From NCBI GenBank assembly GCA_000492175.2, contig CP097573.1, positions 1,426,001 to 1,490,000 on the forward strand: a DNA stretch of 64,000 nucleotides, read 5' to 3'. Origin of the DNA: Firmicutes bacterium ASF500 (GTDB taxonomy: Bacteria > Bacillota > Clostridia > Oscillospirales > Oscillospiraceae). The notes under the pieces were generated by a model. The model saw only the letters and a list, made by a program, of their open reading frames with translations, made no database searches and was not told where the DNA came from. The first letter of the stretch is position 1, and each line of letters begins with the position of its first letter. This document shows, in pieces, positions 44,628 through 52,071 of this stretch. The translations under genes and the position numbers were made by a program.

Positions 44628-44978
44628 GTGGCCGGGAAAAAGCGCCGCCGCCCCGTCCATCTTCATGTGATGGTGTCCGAGGCGGAGCAGGCGCTTATCC
44701 AGGAACGCATGGCCCAGGCGGGCATCCGCAATATGGGGGCCTATATGCGGCGGATGGCCCTGTGCGGCTATGTGCTCCAGGTTGACCTTGCCCCCGTCCG
44801 GGAGCTGGTGTCTCTCCAGCGGCGGTGCTCAAACAATCTGAACCAGGTGGCTATCCATGCCAACACCTACGGGGGCATTTACCCCGAGGAAATCAAGGCT
44901 CTGCAACGGGACTACTCCGACTTGTGGGGCCCTCTGTCCGATTTGCTGAAACAGCTTGCCGCGCTGGTGGAGCTGTGA
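44628..44978 (+). CDS. MobC-like relaxosome accessory protein
   Basis: This 116-residue protein has a GTG start. It has a ribbon-helix-helix N-terminus (HLHVMVSEAEQALIQERM) and the MobC motif SLQRRCSNNLNQVAIHANT near residue 65. It binds oriT next to the relaxase. In related elements the relaxase gene follows directly; here an AbiH gene with its own terminator is inserted between the two. Confidence 0.85.
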   Translation: MAGKKRRRPVHLHVMVSEAEQALIQERMAQAGIRNMGAYMRRMALCGYVLQVDLAPVRELVSLQRRCSNNLNQVAIHANTYGGIYPEEIKALQRDYSDLWGPLSDLLKQLAALVEL

Positions 44979-45167
44979 CTTGCTGGGGAGCGGTGTCGTG
45001 CCGCTCCCCGCTTTTTGTACTTCGGGACATTTTGTCCCAAAGGTGGGTAGATTGTCGAAATAAGATGTGGTATAATTATATTTAAGCAAGCGAAAACAAA
45101 GAATGTTGTTTAGAAGAAAACGATTTGCTTTATATGATTTAATACGCGCTCAAAGGAGGCACTGACT

Positions 45168-46337
45168 TTGAATATTCTTATCATTGGGAATGGGTTTGAT
45201 TTAGCTCATGGCCTACCCACAAAATATGAGCATTTTTTGAAATATGTTGACGCTTTTAAGCGGTTTAAGGATATTTGCAAGCAAGGAAGTGTTAAGGCTG
45301 ACTGGGAAACAGCGAACGAAGAAGATAAAAGGTTTATTCTTCATTTTGCTAACCTATATGAGCAGAAACTAAAGATTTTTGAGGAAATCGAAACCCTAAT
45401 CTCAAATAATGTTTGGATTGATTATTTTTGGGAGATTTATAAAAGCCGAGGTGTAGCCGGAAAAGATGGATGGATTGATTTTGAGAGTGAAATTTCGAGA
45501 ATAATACAAGCCCTTGATAAAGCAAGGTTTTCCATTTTAGAGGAAATAAACCAGGGTCACAAACGAGGAAAAATGACGCAACAACAACTAAATATTCTTT
45601 CTCCGATTTTTGGAAAGCCAGGAATAAGCCGTGATAGTATAGAATTTGATGAAAATGCGGTCGGATATAGAAAAGTACGTTTTTTAACGGACTTAAATAG
45701 ACTTACACGGTGTTTAGAAATATATCTGACTAATTATGTGGAAGAAATTATGCCGGAAGTTAAACTACCTGACATTGATAAGCTGAATATTCATTGTGTT
45801 CTAAGTTTTAACTATACTCATACATATCAAAGACTTTATGACACAGACAGAAGTAAAAAAATTAAATACGACTATATTCACGGAGAAATAAGGGCTGATA
45901 GCGACATTGATAATTGTAATCTTATTCTTGGAATTGATGAATATTTAGAGGGATACGCCAAAGATAGAGAAAACGAGTTTATTCAGTTCAAGAAATTTTA
46001 TCAGAGAATTTACAAAAAGACTGGTTGCAAATATGTTGACTGGATAAACAGTATAACACAGATGCCATCGGGCTACGGAAGGAACGGAGACACCATACAT
46101 AATGTCTATATTATTGGACATTCCTTGGACATTACCGACAAAGATATTCTTTCAAGCCTAATTAACATGGAAAGCACCAAAACAACGATTTTCTATCATA
46201 GTCAAGTAACTTTAGGAAACCAAATAAGTAATCTCGTCAAGGTTCTTGGTGAGGATAATCTTATTGCTAAAGTGCATGGGGCAAATGCAAGCATTATTCT
46301 ACAGAAACAGCAGGAGCCGGTTCTAATAGGGCATTGA
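45168..46337 (+). CDS. AbiH-type abortive infection protein
   Basis: This 389-residue protein uses a TTG start 8 bp after AAAGGAGG. It opens NILIIGNGFDLAHGLPTKYE, the signature of the AbiH family (PF14253), which aborts phage infection in lactococci; the mechanism is not established. VLSFNYTHTYQRLYD and VHG-type motifs in the second half fit an SIR2-like Rossmann layout. The gene is much more AT-rich than its neighbours and is bracketed by a palindrome copy (45020-45042) and a terminator (46370-46408), so it looks like acquired cargo. Confidence 0.85.
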   Translation: MNILIIGNGFDLAHGLPTKYEHFLKYVDAFKRFKDICKQGSVKADWETANEEDKRFILHFANLYEQKLKIFEEIETLISNNVWIDYFWEIYKSRGVAGKDGWIDFESEISRIIQALDKARFSILEEINQGHKRGKMTQQQLNILSPIFGKPGISRDSIEFDENAVGYRKVRFLTDLNRLTRCLEIYLTNYVEEIMPEVKLPDIDKLNIHCVLSFNYTHTYQRLYDTDRSKKIKYDYIHGEIRADSDIDNCNLILGIDEYLEGYAKDRENEFIQFKKFYQRIYKKTGCKYVDWINSITQMPSGYGRNGDTIHNVYIIGHSLDITDKDILSSLINMESTKTTIFYHSQVTLGNQISNLVKVLGEDNLIAKVHGANASIILQKQQEPVLIGH

Positions 46338-46369
46338 TTATAGAAATAAAGTCAATAAGTTACATGAAA

Positions 46370-46408
46370 GAATGACAGTAGGGGATTTACCTGCTGTCAT
46401 TCTTTTTT
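46370..46408 (+). terminator. Intrinsic terminator of the AbiH gene
   Basis: GAATGACAG pairs with CTGTCATTC and is followed by TTTTTT, 33 bp after the stop. Confidence 0.9.
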
Positions 46409-46432
46409 CAAAGAAAGCAAGGAGGTGCTACC

Positions 46433-47839
46433 ACGGCCACAACCTACATCCGGCCTTACAAGCAGGCGGCGGGACTGAGCGCCGTCCAGACGATGGAGGA
46501 GCGTTTTGCCTACGGGCTTAACCCGCAAAAGCTGGGGGCCGTTTCCGCTCACCTATGCGACCCGGCCACAGCCGCCGCTGAGTTCCTGCTGGTGAAAAGC
46601 CAGTACCAGGCGGCCACCGCCCGGCCTGTGGAGCGCGGAGCTCTGTTCTTCCAGGTGCGGCAGGCGTTCCCGCCCGGCGAGGTGACGGCGGAGGAGGCCA
46701 ACAAAATCGGCTATGAAACGGCGATGCGCTGGACAAAAGGCAAGTACCAGTTTTTCGTCTGCACCCATACCGACAAGGGCCACATCCACAATCACATTTA
46801 CTACAATTCCACGGCCTTTGACTGCTCCCGGAAATTCCATAATTTCATCGGCTCCAGCTTTGCACTCCGGCGACTGTCTGACCGGGTATGTCTGGAACAT
46901 GATTTGTCCGTGATACAAAACCCCAGCCAGCACAGCAAGGGCCGCTTTCTGCACTATGGCCAGTGGATAGGCGACAAGCCGCCGTCTGCAAAACAGCGGG
47001 TGCGGCTGGCAATCATCGCCGCTCTTGAAAAAAAGCCCGCCGACTTTGCCGCGTTCCTCCGGCTTATGGAGGAGTCCGGCTTTGCCGTCAAGCGCGGGCG
47101 GGGCGGCGTGGTGTCGTTCCTTGCTCCGGGGAATGACAAGTACACCCGGCTCCGGGCATCCACCCTGGGCCCCGGCTTTGACCCAGAGGACATCCGGGCG
47201 GTGATTGCTGGGGAGCGGCCCCTCCCGGAGCTCCCCAAAGACGCGCCGCCCCCGCCCCGGCGGGTGAGCCTTATCATAGACATTCAACAGCGCATGGCCG
47301 AGGGCAAAGGCCCCGCCTATGAACGATGGGCCAAGGTCTACAACCTAAAGCAGATGGCCGCCGCGCTCCAGTTCCTGCAAGAAAACAATCTGACCGACTA
47401 TGACGCGCTGGCGGCAAAGACCACGGCAGCGGTTGAGCGGGCCCACGCGCTGGCCGGGGAGATCCAATCCACCGAGGCCGCCCTCTCCAGAACGTCCGAG
47501 CTCATGGGGGCCGTGGTGGACTATGCCAAGGCCCGGCCCGTGTTCGATGGCTACAAGGCGGCCCGGTACTCGAAAAAATATCTTGCCGAGCACGAGGCGG
47601 AGCTTGCCACCTACCGGGCGGCCCGCGCCGCTATGAACGAATTGTTAGGCGGCGAAAAGCTCCCCAAAATGGACGTACTGAAAAAACAGCGGCGGGAGCT
47701 GGTGGAAAAGAAAAAGGCCCTCTATGCCGAGTATCGGCAGGCCCAGCGAGATATGCGGGAGGCCGTGGCGGTCAAGGCCAACATCGACCATCTGCTCGGA
47801 CTGACGGACGGGCGGGACGATAAGGAACAGACGCGATAG
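46433..47839 (+). CDS. MOBP-type relaxase of the element (possible ACG start)
   Basis: Homology to other relaxases begins at ATTYIRPYKQAAGLS, 20 codons before the first in-frame ATG (46493). The only start-like codon matching the AAGGAGG site (7 bp) is ACG at 46433, normally ATG in such genes. The catalytic domain has the histidine motif FFVCTHTDKGHIHNHIYYNS near residue 108. The C-terminal part is a long coiled coil (about residues 300-440). The relaxase nicks oriT and pilots the strand. It is separated from mobC by the AbiH insertion. From ATG 46493 the protein would lose part of its conserved N-terminus. Confidence 0.88.
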   Translation, partial: TATTYIRPYKQAAGLSAVQTMEERFAYGLNPQKLGAVSAHLCDPATAAAEFLLVKSQYQAATARPVERGALFFQVRQAFPPGEVTAEEANKIGYETAMRWTKGKYQFFVCTHTDKGHIHNHIYYNSTAFDCSRKFHNFIGSSFALRRLSDRVCLEHDLSVIQNPSQHSKGRFLHYGQWIGDKPPSAKQRVRLAIIAALEKKPADFAAFLRLMEESGFAVKRGRGGVVSFLAPGNDKYTRLRASTLGPGFDPEDIRAVIAGERPLPELPKDAPPPPRRVSLIIDIQQRMAEGKGPAYERWAKVYNLKQMAAALQFLQENNLTDYDALAAKTTAAVERAHALAGEIQSTEAALSRTSELMGAVVDYAKARPVFDGYKAARYSKKYLAEHEAELATYRAARAAMNELLGGEKLPKMDVLKKQRRELVEKKKALYAEYRQAQRDMREAVAVKANIDHLLGLTDGRDDKEQTR

Positions 47840-48025
47840 CGGCGGTGACGCAGCCAATCTCTTTGGGACATTTTGTCCCAAAGAGCCGGGTTTGGGGAGG
47901 CTCCCCAACAAGCATTTTTGCGGGCCAACGGCCCAGCAAAAATTTCGGAGTGTGGCCACACCCGAATTGCTTGCCGTTTGTGCGCTCCCCTATACATGGC
48001 ACGAAAAAACGGAGGTCGCGTTTCC

Positions 48026-48382
48026 TTACGTTCCCTCCGTTTCCCTGGCTTTTTTGATACCCTCTGCGGCTCCCTCAATAATGATTAGCTCCTTTTCGTC
48101 CATACCGTTTAACAGACGATCAATGTGTTTCCGGCGCTCATTCCCGCCGCCCAGCTTGTCCGGGTAGAAAAATTCATCCACGGAAATATCCAAAAGGGTG
48201 ACGAGCTTGTAAAAGGCGTTGAGGCTGGTGTGCTGGCCCCGGTTTTCAATATACATGATGGAGCGCGGGGTGAGGTCTACAAGCTGGGCCAGGTGCTCCT
48301 GCGTCCAGCCCTTTGCTTTTCGTCTGCGCTTGATTTCTGCACCCAGGGCGCGGCAGTCCAGACGTTCTTCATATTGGTACAT
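48026..48382 (-). CDS. XRE-family regulator of the element
   Basis: This 118-residue protein has a helix-turn-helix near residues 12-65 (LGAEIKRRRKAKGWTQEHLAQLVDLTPRSIMYIENRG) and a helical C-terminus with LLNGMDEKELIIIEGAAEGI. It is convergent with the transfer operon and divergent from the Mef-like gene. It could repress transfer or excision as in other conjugative elements; the target is unknown. The upstream region is AT-rich. Confidence 0.82.
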   Translation of the reverse strand: MYQYEERLDCRALGAEIKRRRKAKGWTQEHLAQLVDLTPRSIMYIENRGQHTSLNAFYKLVTLLDISVDEFFYPDKLGGGNERRKHIDRLLNGMDEKELIIIEGAAEGIKKARETEGT

Positions 48383-48485
48383 TCTTATATCACCCCCACA
48401 TTATTTTACATTTCGGTGGCAGATATGAGAACGAAACATAATTTTATATTTTAGTAGTATTTTATTTCGCTTTTTGAGGGGGGCG

Positions 48486-48514
48486 TTGACAAAAACCGCT
48501 TTATATGATAAACT
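48486..48514 (+). promoter_or_regulatory. Promoter of the leader-Mef transcript
   Basis: TTGACA (48486-48491) and TAAACT (48509-48514) are separated by 17 bp, 30 bp before the leader peptide start. Confidence 0.55.
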
Positions 48515-48544
48515 TACCAAAATTATATAGAGGAGAAAGACATC

Positions 48545-48583
48545 ATGTGGTATGGGTGTATGTGGAATATTCGTAATTATTAA
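48545..48583 (+). CDS. 12-residue leader peptide (attenuator)
   Basis: ATG after AGAGGAGAAAG encodes MWYGCMWNIRNY and stops. It sits 230 bp before the Mef-like gene, followed by inverted repeats and a terminator. Rare aromatic codons and Cys fit ribosome-stalling control by an antibiotic. Confidence 0.6.
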   Translation: MWYGCMWNIRNY

Positions 48584-48715
48584 GTAGGGCAATAAAAGAG
48601 CGGTTCCCATTTTGAAGTGGGCTTATTTGTCATGCTTATTTTCGAATAACACCTATACTTGAGGTATTGGAATAATATAGTTATATCTTATTATTCATGG
48701 TGTATTTCGTAGTTT

Positions 48716-48757
48716 ATGCAGGTCAATGCTCACTTTTAGAGATGACCTGCATTTTTT
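48716..48757 (+). terminator. Attenuator terminator before the Mef-like gene
   Basis: ATGCAGGTCA (48716-48725) pairs perfectly with TGACCTGCAT (48743-48752), followed by TTTTT. Upstream GAATAACACC (about 48,650) and GGTGTA (about 48,700) could form a competing stem. Confidence 0.8.
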
Positions 48758-48812
48758 ATTGCTCTTTTTGTTGTCCTTTTGAGTTTAATAAAAAATACAG
48801 GAGAAAATCATA

Positions 48813-50048
48813 ATGAATAAACTAAAATGGAAACAGACTTTTTACTTTTTATGGGTAGGGCAAGCTGTGTCTGTTCTCACAAGTTCAATTCTGCAAATGG
48901 CCTTGATTTGGCATTTAACAGTAATAACACAATCTGCCTTTGTGCTTTCAATGGCCTCGTTAGCCGGATTTCTACCAAATGCCATTTTTGGAATAGTGGC
49001 AGGAACTTTTGTTGATCGAATGGATAGAAAAGGTATCCTAATAGGAGCTGATCTTTTTATTGCGGTAATTAGCCTGACACTTGCTATCGCCGCACAGAAC
49101 GGGAATATAGCCGTATGGTTAGTATTGGCGGTATTAGCTATCCGTAGCATCGGAACTGCATTTCATACTCCTGCCATTAGTGCGGTCACACCGCTTATCG
49201 TCCCACCGGAAGAATTGACAAAATGTGCGGGGTTTACGCAGTCGCTACAGACTATCGGCTACATGGCCGGGACAGCTATAGCAGGAATACTATATCCGAT
49301 CTGGAGTATTAGTGGTATGGTAGCCCTGGATGTTTTCGGAGCTATTGTTGCTTCTCTTGTTGTGGCACTTATCAAAATACCAAAGATTGAAAATGCTGAT
49401 AGGGCAAATCAATCGAAAAGTTTTTTTGAAGAAACAAAAGCGGGATATTCCGCATTAAAAAAAGAAAAAGGTATTTTTGCTCTTGTCTGGATTGCCGCCG
49501 CGTTTACAATTTTGTACTTCCCTATCAATGCCCTTTTCCCGTTAATGTCTCTTGATTATTTCGGCGGTACAACTTTCCAGGCTTCTGTTACTGAGATTGC
49601 TTTTTCCGTAGGTATGCTTGTCGGAAGCGTCATCTTGGGTATTGGAGGAGGGATCAAAAATCGGGGACTTGCAATTCCCTTTTCAATTATGCTTATGGGA
49701 GTGCCTATTACCTTTTCGGGACTGCTCCCTCAAAGTGGTTTTTGGGCTTTTGCTTTTTTCTGTATCATTATGGGGGCTTCTGCCCCATTTCATAATGGCC
49801 CTGTTACTGCACTCATACAAGAGAAGTTACCACCGGAATATTTAGGTCGCGCTTTCGGATTTTACGGCAGTATTGCTTCACTTGCTATGCCAGTCGGTCT
49901 ATTGATTTCAGGGGCCTTTGCAGATATAGTGGGAATAACAAAATGGTTTTTTATTACTGGCACTCTTATTGTAATACTTGCATTGATATGCCTTGCAGTG
50001 CCATCTATTAGAACGATTGATAAGGATGGTAAAAAGGCTGATGGCTAA
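48813..50048 (+). CDS. Mef-like MFS macrolide efflux protein
   Basis: This 411-residue protein has about 12 hydrophobic helices. Its N-terminus FYFLWVGQAVSVLTSSILQMALIWHLT and the internal FVDRMDRKGILIGADL and SIGTAFHTPAISAVTPLIVP segments follow Mef(A)-type efflux pumps closely by pattern. It is a candidate resistance determinant for 14/15-membered macrolides; the substrate is not proven. The gene is AT-rich relative to the element, so it was acquired. A leader peptide and terminator upstream imply induction by attenuation. No msr(D)-type ABC-F gene follows, unlike classic mef loci. Confidence 0.85.
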   Translation: MNKLKWKQTFYFLWVGQAVSVLTSSILQMALIWHLTVITQSAFVLSMASLAGFLPNAIFGIVAGTFVDRMDRKGILIGADLFIAVISLTLAIAAQNGNIAVWLVLAVLAIRSIGTAFHTPAISAVTPLIVPPEELTKCAGFTQSLQTIGYMAGTAIAGILYPIWSISGMVALDVFGAIVASLVVALIKIPKIENADRANQSKSFFEETKAGYSALKKEKGIFALVWIAAAFTILYFPINALFPLMSLDYFGGTTFQASVTEIAFSVGMLVGSVILGIGGGIKNRGLAIPFSIMLMGVPITFSGLLPQSGFWAFAFFCIIMGASAPFHNGPVTALIQEKLPPEYLGRAFGFYGSIASLAMPVGLLISGAFADIVGITKWFFITGTLIVILALICLAVPSIRTIDKDGKKADG

Positions 50049-50211
50049 TAAGTATTGGGTGAAGTGTCCAATTTGCAAAAGAAAAACCCGTATTCAAGTA
50101 TATAAAGAAACCACGCTAAAAAATTTCCCTCTTTTCTGTCCTAAATGTAAGCAAGTACACGTAATAGATTTAGAACAACTTAAAATTGTAGTCAAAAGTG
50201 CCAGTCGCTAA
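50041..50211 (+). CDS. Cysteine-rich KTR domain protein
   Basis: A 56-residue protein from the ATG at 50041, overlapping the Mef-like gene by 8 bp. It has WVKCPICKRKTRIQVYKET and LFCPKCKQVHVIDL, a four-Cys zinc ribbon with the KTR motif. Such proteins are common beside tetracycline or macrolide resistance genes on Tn916-family elements; role unknown. A strong terminator follows. Confidence 0.85.
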   Translation: MANKYWVKCPICKRKTRIQVYKETTLKNFPLFCPKCKQVHVIDLEQLKIVVKSASR

Positions 50212-50218
50212 GACGCAG

Positions 50219-50256
50219 AGCCGACAAACAGCTAAATGTTGTTTGTCGGCTTTTTG
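50219..50256 (+). terminator. Terminator of the Mef-KTR operon
   Basis: AGCCGACAAAC pairs with GTTTGTCGGCT over an 11-nt loop, followed by TTTTT. Confidence 0.9.
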
Positions 50257-50342
50257 CTTTTAAGCAAATCCGCCGGTGAATGAGACGGATAGCGCGTCTA
50301 ATCGAACCTCTTATCAAATGGCGGTATCAAGGAGGTATCGCC

Positions 50343-50441
50343 GTGTCTTTTTTAACTTCTATTCAATTTAATTTATCAAAAAAAGCACAGCTCCGCCACC
50401 GGACAATTCCGACCATAAACGCGAAATTAACAAGTACATAA
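50343..50441 (+). CDS. Possible 32-residue peptide
   Basis: A GTG start 7 bp after AAGGAGG opens a short frame (MSFLTSIQFNLSKKAQ...). The strong ribosome site suggests translation, but it may be the 5' remnant of a decayed sigma-like gene. No homology recognised. Confidence 0.3.
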   Translation: MSFLTSIQFNLSKKAQLRHRTIPTINAKLTST

Positions 50442-50460
50442 AGAATGATGTCATTTCATG

Positions 50461-50489
50461 CGCCCGCACAGCACAACGCTGTGCGGGCG
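50461..50489. terminator. GC-rich hairpin upstream of the sigma-like gene
   Basis: CGCCCGCACAGC pairs with GCTGTGCGGGCG over a 5-nt loop. There is no clear U-tract, so termination is tentative. A degenerate palindrome copy lies 23 bp downstream. Confidence 0.5.
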
Positions 50490-50624
50490 TTGTCGTTTCT
50501 TGTCGGCTCCACTTCGAGACAAACAGTCCCAAAGTGCGGGACGGCTCCCCAGGGTGCCGCTCCCCGCCGCCATCCATATCGTTTCCCGTCAACCCGACCA
50601 CAAAACGATATGGAGGTACATACC

Positions 50625-51047
50625 ATGACAATTATCAACTTGCGCGACTTTTACTACTGGTACACCCAGGACGAATATATGGAGGTTTCTGACGATGTGG
50701 CCGAGGCGCTCCGGGCCAGCGTCCGTTACGAGGCGGCCTATGCGGAGCGGGCCCGGTACAACAAGGCTTATTACTCCCTGGACTGCGATGACGGCATCGA
50801 GTATTCGGCCTGCCAGCACGAGCTTACCCCAGACGAGGTTCTGGAGCTCAAGGAGCGGTTCTGCCGTCTGTGGAACGCGCTGAACAGCCTGCCGGAAACT
50901 CAGGGCCGCCGGGTGGACGCTCACTTTATCCTCGGCATGACCTACCGAGAGATTGCCCAGGCTGAGGGCGTGGACAAGAGCGCGGTGCGGCGTTCCGTTC
51001 TCAGCGGATTGGAGAGTATGAAAAAATATCTGCAAAAAAATTCGTGA
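50625..51047 (+). CDS. Sigma-70-like HTH regulator of the element
   Basis: A 140-residue protein from the ATG at 50625 (GATATGGAGG upstream). It opens INLRDFYYWYTQDEYMEVSD, then ends with a region-4-like helix-turn-helix (GMTYREIAQAEGVDKSAVRRSVLSGLESMKK). It belongs to the short sigma-like regulators, comparable in position to Orf7 of Tn916, and probably controls recombinase or transfer genes. It lies upstream of the right-end recombination module. Confidence 0.8.
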   Translation: MTIINLRDFYYWYTQDEYMEVSDDVAEALRASVRYEAAYAERARYNKAYYSLDCDDGIEYSACQHELTPDEVLELKERFCRLWNALNSLPETQGRRVDAHFILGMTYREIAQAEGVDKSAVRRSVLSGLESMKKYLQKNS

Positions 51048-51376
51048 TTGCCGTCTCCATTTGCTCCGCTTTTCTGGTGGTATATGAGAGGAAGTTTTTC
51101 TCTCCACAACTGAATAGCGGGCAGCCCTCAGTGAACGCGGGGAGCCGGGCGGCGGGTGCGCGGTGACTTCTCCCACGGGAGGACGAGCGACCAACACCAC
51201 CGCCGCGCCCGGGGAGCTTGCCAGCCCCGGGGCCACGATCCGCGAGGGACAAGCTGGCCGCTTGCCGCTCCGGGCCGCCGCACAAAACAAGGGAGCGTCG
51301 GGACGCTACTCGCTGTCTTTGGACGGGCCAAACATACGGGCCCGGCGTTCCCCATTTTTACATAGGAGGCGGACTT
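51048..51376. other. Non-coding stretch, no gene seen
   Basis: 329 bp between the sigma-like gene and the 66-residue gene. GC-rich, with short inverted segments (GGGGAGCTTGCC, GCCCCGGGG) but no clear hairpin with a U-tract. No open frame has a plausible ribosome site. Confidence 0.4.
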
Positions 51377-51577
51377 ATGGAATACGATCCCACTCTGGCG
51401 GCTCTGCTGGCCCAGCCGTGGAGCAACAACGTGTGCCGGGGCTATGTTATCTACGCGATGGAAAACTGCGGGTTTGCTCCCGAGGACATCCGACGCGTGG
51501 TGGCCGAGCTCTACGAGGTTTTCGACTGCCAGGGGCTGGACGAGGCCGAGGCGCACTTTCTGGACAGCCCCTATTAA
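51377..51577 (+). CDS. Unknown element protein (66 residues)
   Basis: Starts at the ATG at 51377 with ATAGGAGG upstream. It reads EYDPTLAALLAQPWSNNVCRG followed by an amphipathic helix and an acidic end (GLDEAEAHFLDSPY). No family recognised. A palindrome copy begins 1 bp after the stop. It lies in the right-end regulatory module before the recombinase and might be an excision or regulatory factor; this is inference from position. Confidence 0.6.
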   Translation: MEYDPTLAALLAQPWSNNVCRGYVIYAMENCGFAPEDIRRVVAELYEVFDCQGLDEAEAHFLDSPY

Positions 51578-51687
51578 GTTCGAGACATTTTGTCCCAAGG
51601 TGAGGACAGGCCAAAGGGCGGCACTTTTCTCAGTGCCGCCTTTTCGCGTTTCCCCACCAACCAAACAACGCAAAAGGAGGTTTTACC

Positions 51688-51954
51688 GTGAGACTGACCG
51701 CAAAAGAGCTTGAAGAAATGCAGAGCGTCAATATTGGCGCGGTGAGCGCGGATGCGCTGGCTGACGTGAGCGGTATGGCCTTTGACCGCACCCTCCCCCG
51801 AGAGGAGCGGCTTGCCCGTTTTTTGAAACGGGCTGTCAATCCGTACTGCTTTAGCGTGGGCGGCGTGGGCGTGAAAATCGAATTTGCCGAGGGCGGCCCC
51901 TCCCTCCAGGAGACGCTGGCGGCCTTTCTTATCCGGCAAAAGAGCGGGCTGTAA
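51688..51954 (+). CDS. DUF6870-like small protein
   Basis: An 88-residue protein with a GTG start after AAAGGAGG. It reads LTAKELEEMQSVNIGAVSAD, then LPREERLARFLKRAVNPYCF and VKIEFAEGG, the DUF6870 pattern found next to serine recombinases in Firmicute elements. The function is unknown. A palindrome copy starts 24 bp after its stop, and the recombinase promoter follows. Confidence 0.65.
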   Translation: MRLTAKELEEMQSVNIGAVSADALADVSGMAFDRTLPREERLARFLKRAVNPYCFSVGGVGVKIEFAEGGPSLQETLAAFLIRQKSGL

Positions 51955-52011
51955 CTGCGGTTACGGCCCGTTCCACACTTCGAGACAAACTGTCCCAAGG
52001 CATCGACATCC

Positions 52012-52040
52012 TTGTTGATACCCCCGGGCAGAGGTATAAT
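52012..52040 (+). promoter_or_regulatory. Promoter of the element recombinase
   Basis: A perfect TATAAT (52035-52040) with a weak TTGTTG (52012-52017) 17 bp upstream, just after the last palindrome copy (51978-52000). A protein bound there would overlap the promoter edge. Confidence 0.6.
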
Positions 52041-52071
52041 ATAAGTGTAATGTGATAGGGAAGGAGGAACA

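Larger units (their letters stand above)
29822..52000. repeat. About 14 dispersed copies of a 23-bp palindrome (GGGACA-NNN-TGTCCC core)
   Basis: The consensus arms are CTTCGRGACA and TGTCCCAAAG (or CTTTGGGACA), separated by 3 nt. Copies: 29822-29844, 30825-30847, 32195-32217, 34568-34590, 35758-35780, 36595-36617, 37987-38009, 40770-40792, 42648-42670, 45020-45042, 47861-47883, 50512-50534 (degenerate right arm), 51578-51600, 51978-52000. Most begin 1-42 bp after a stop codon, and two lie in the last codons of a gene. Copies inside coding sequence read GQNVPK or a variant. I found none outside the conjugative element in this window. Confidence 0.9.

Noticed and set aside
46713..47959. Short alternative frames within the relaxase gene as nested genes, by analogy with the first relaxase
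   Set aside because: None shows coiled-coil plus membrane-anchor character or a ribosome site, unlike 23769-24188.
29822..52000. CRISPR-like interpretation of the repeated palindrome
   Set aside because: Spacing is irregular and kilobase-scale, copies sit at gene ends, and there are no cas genes.
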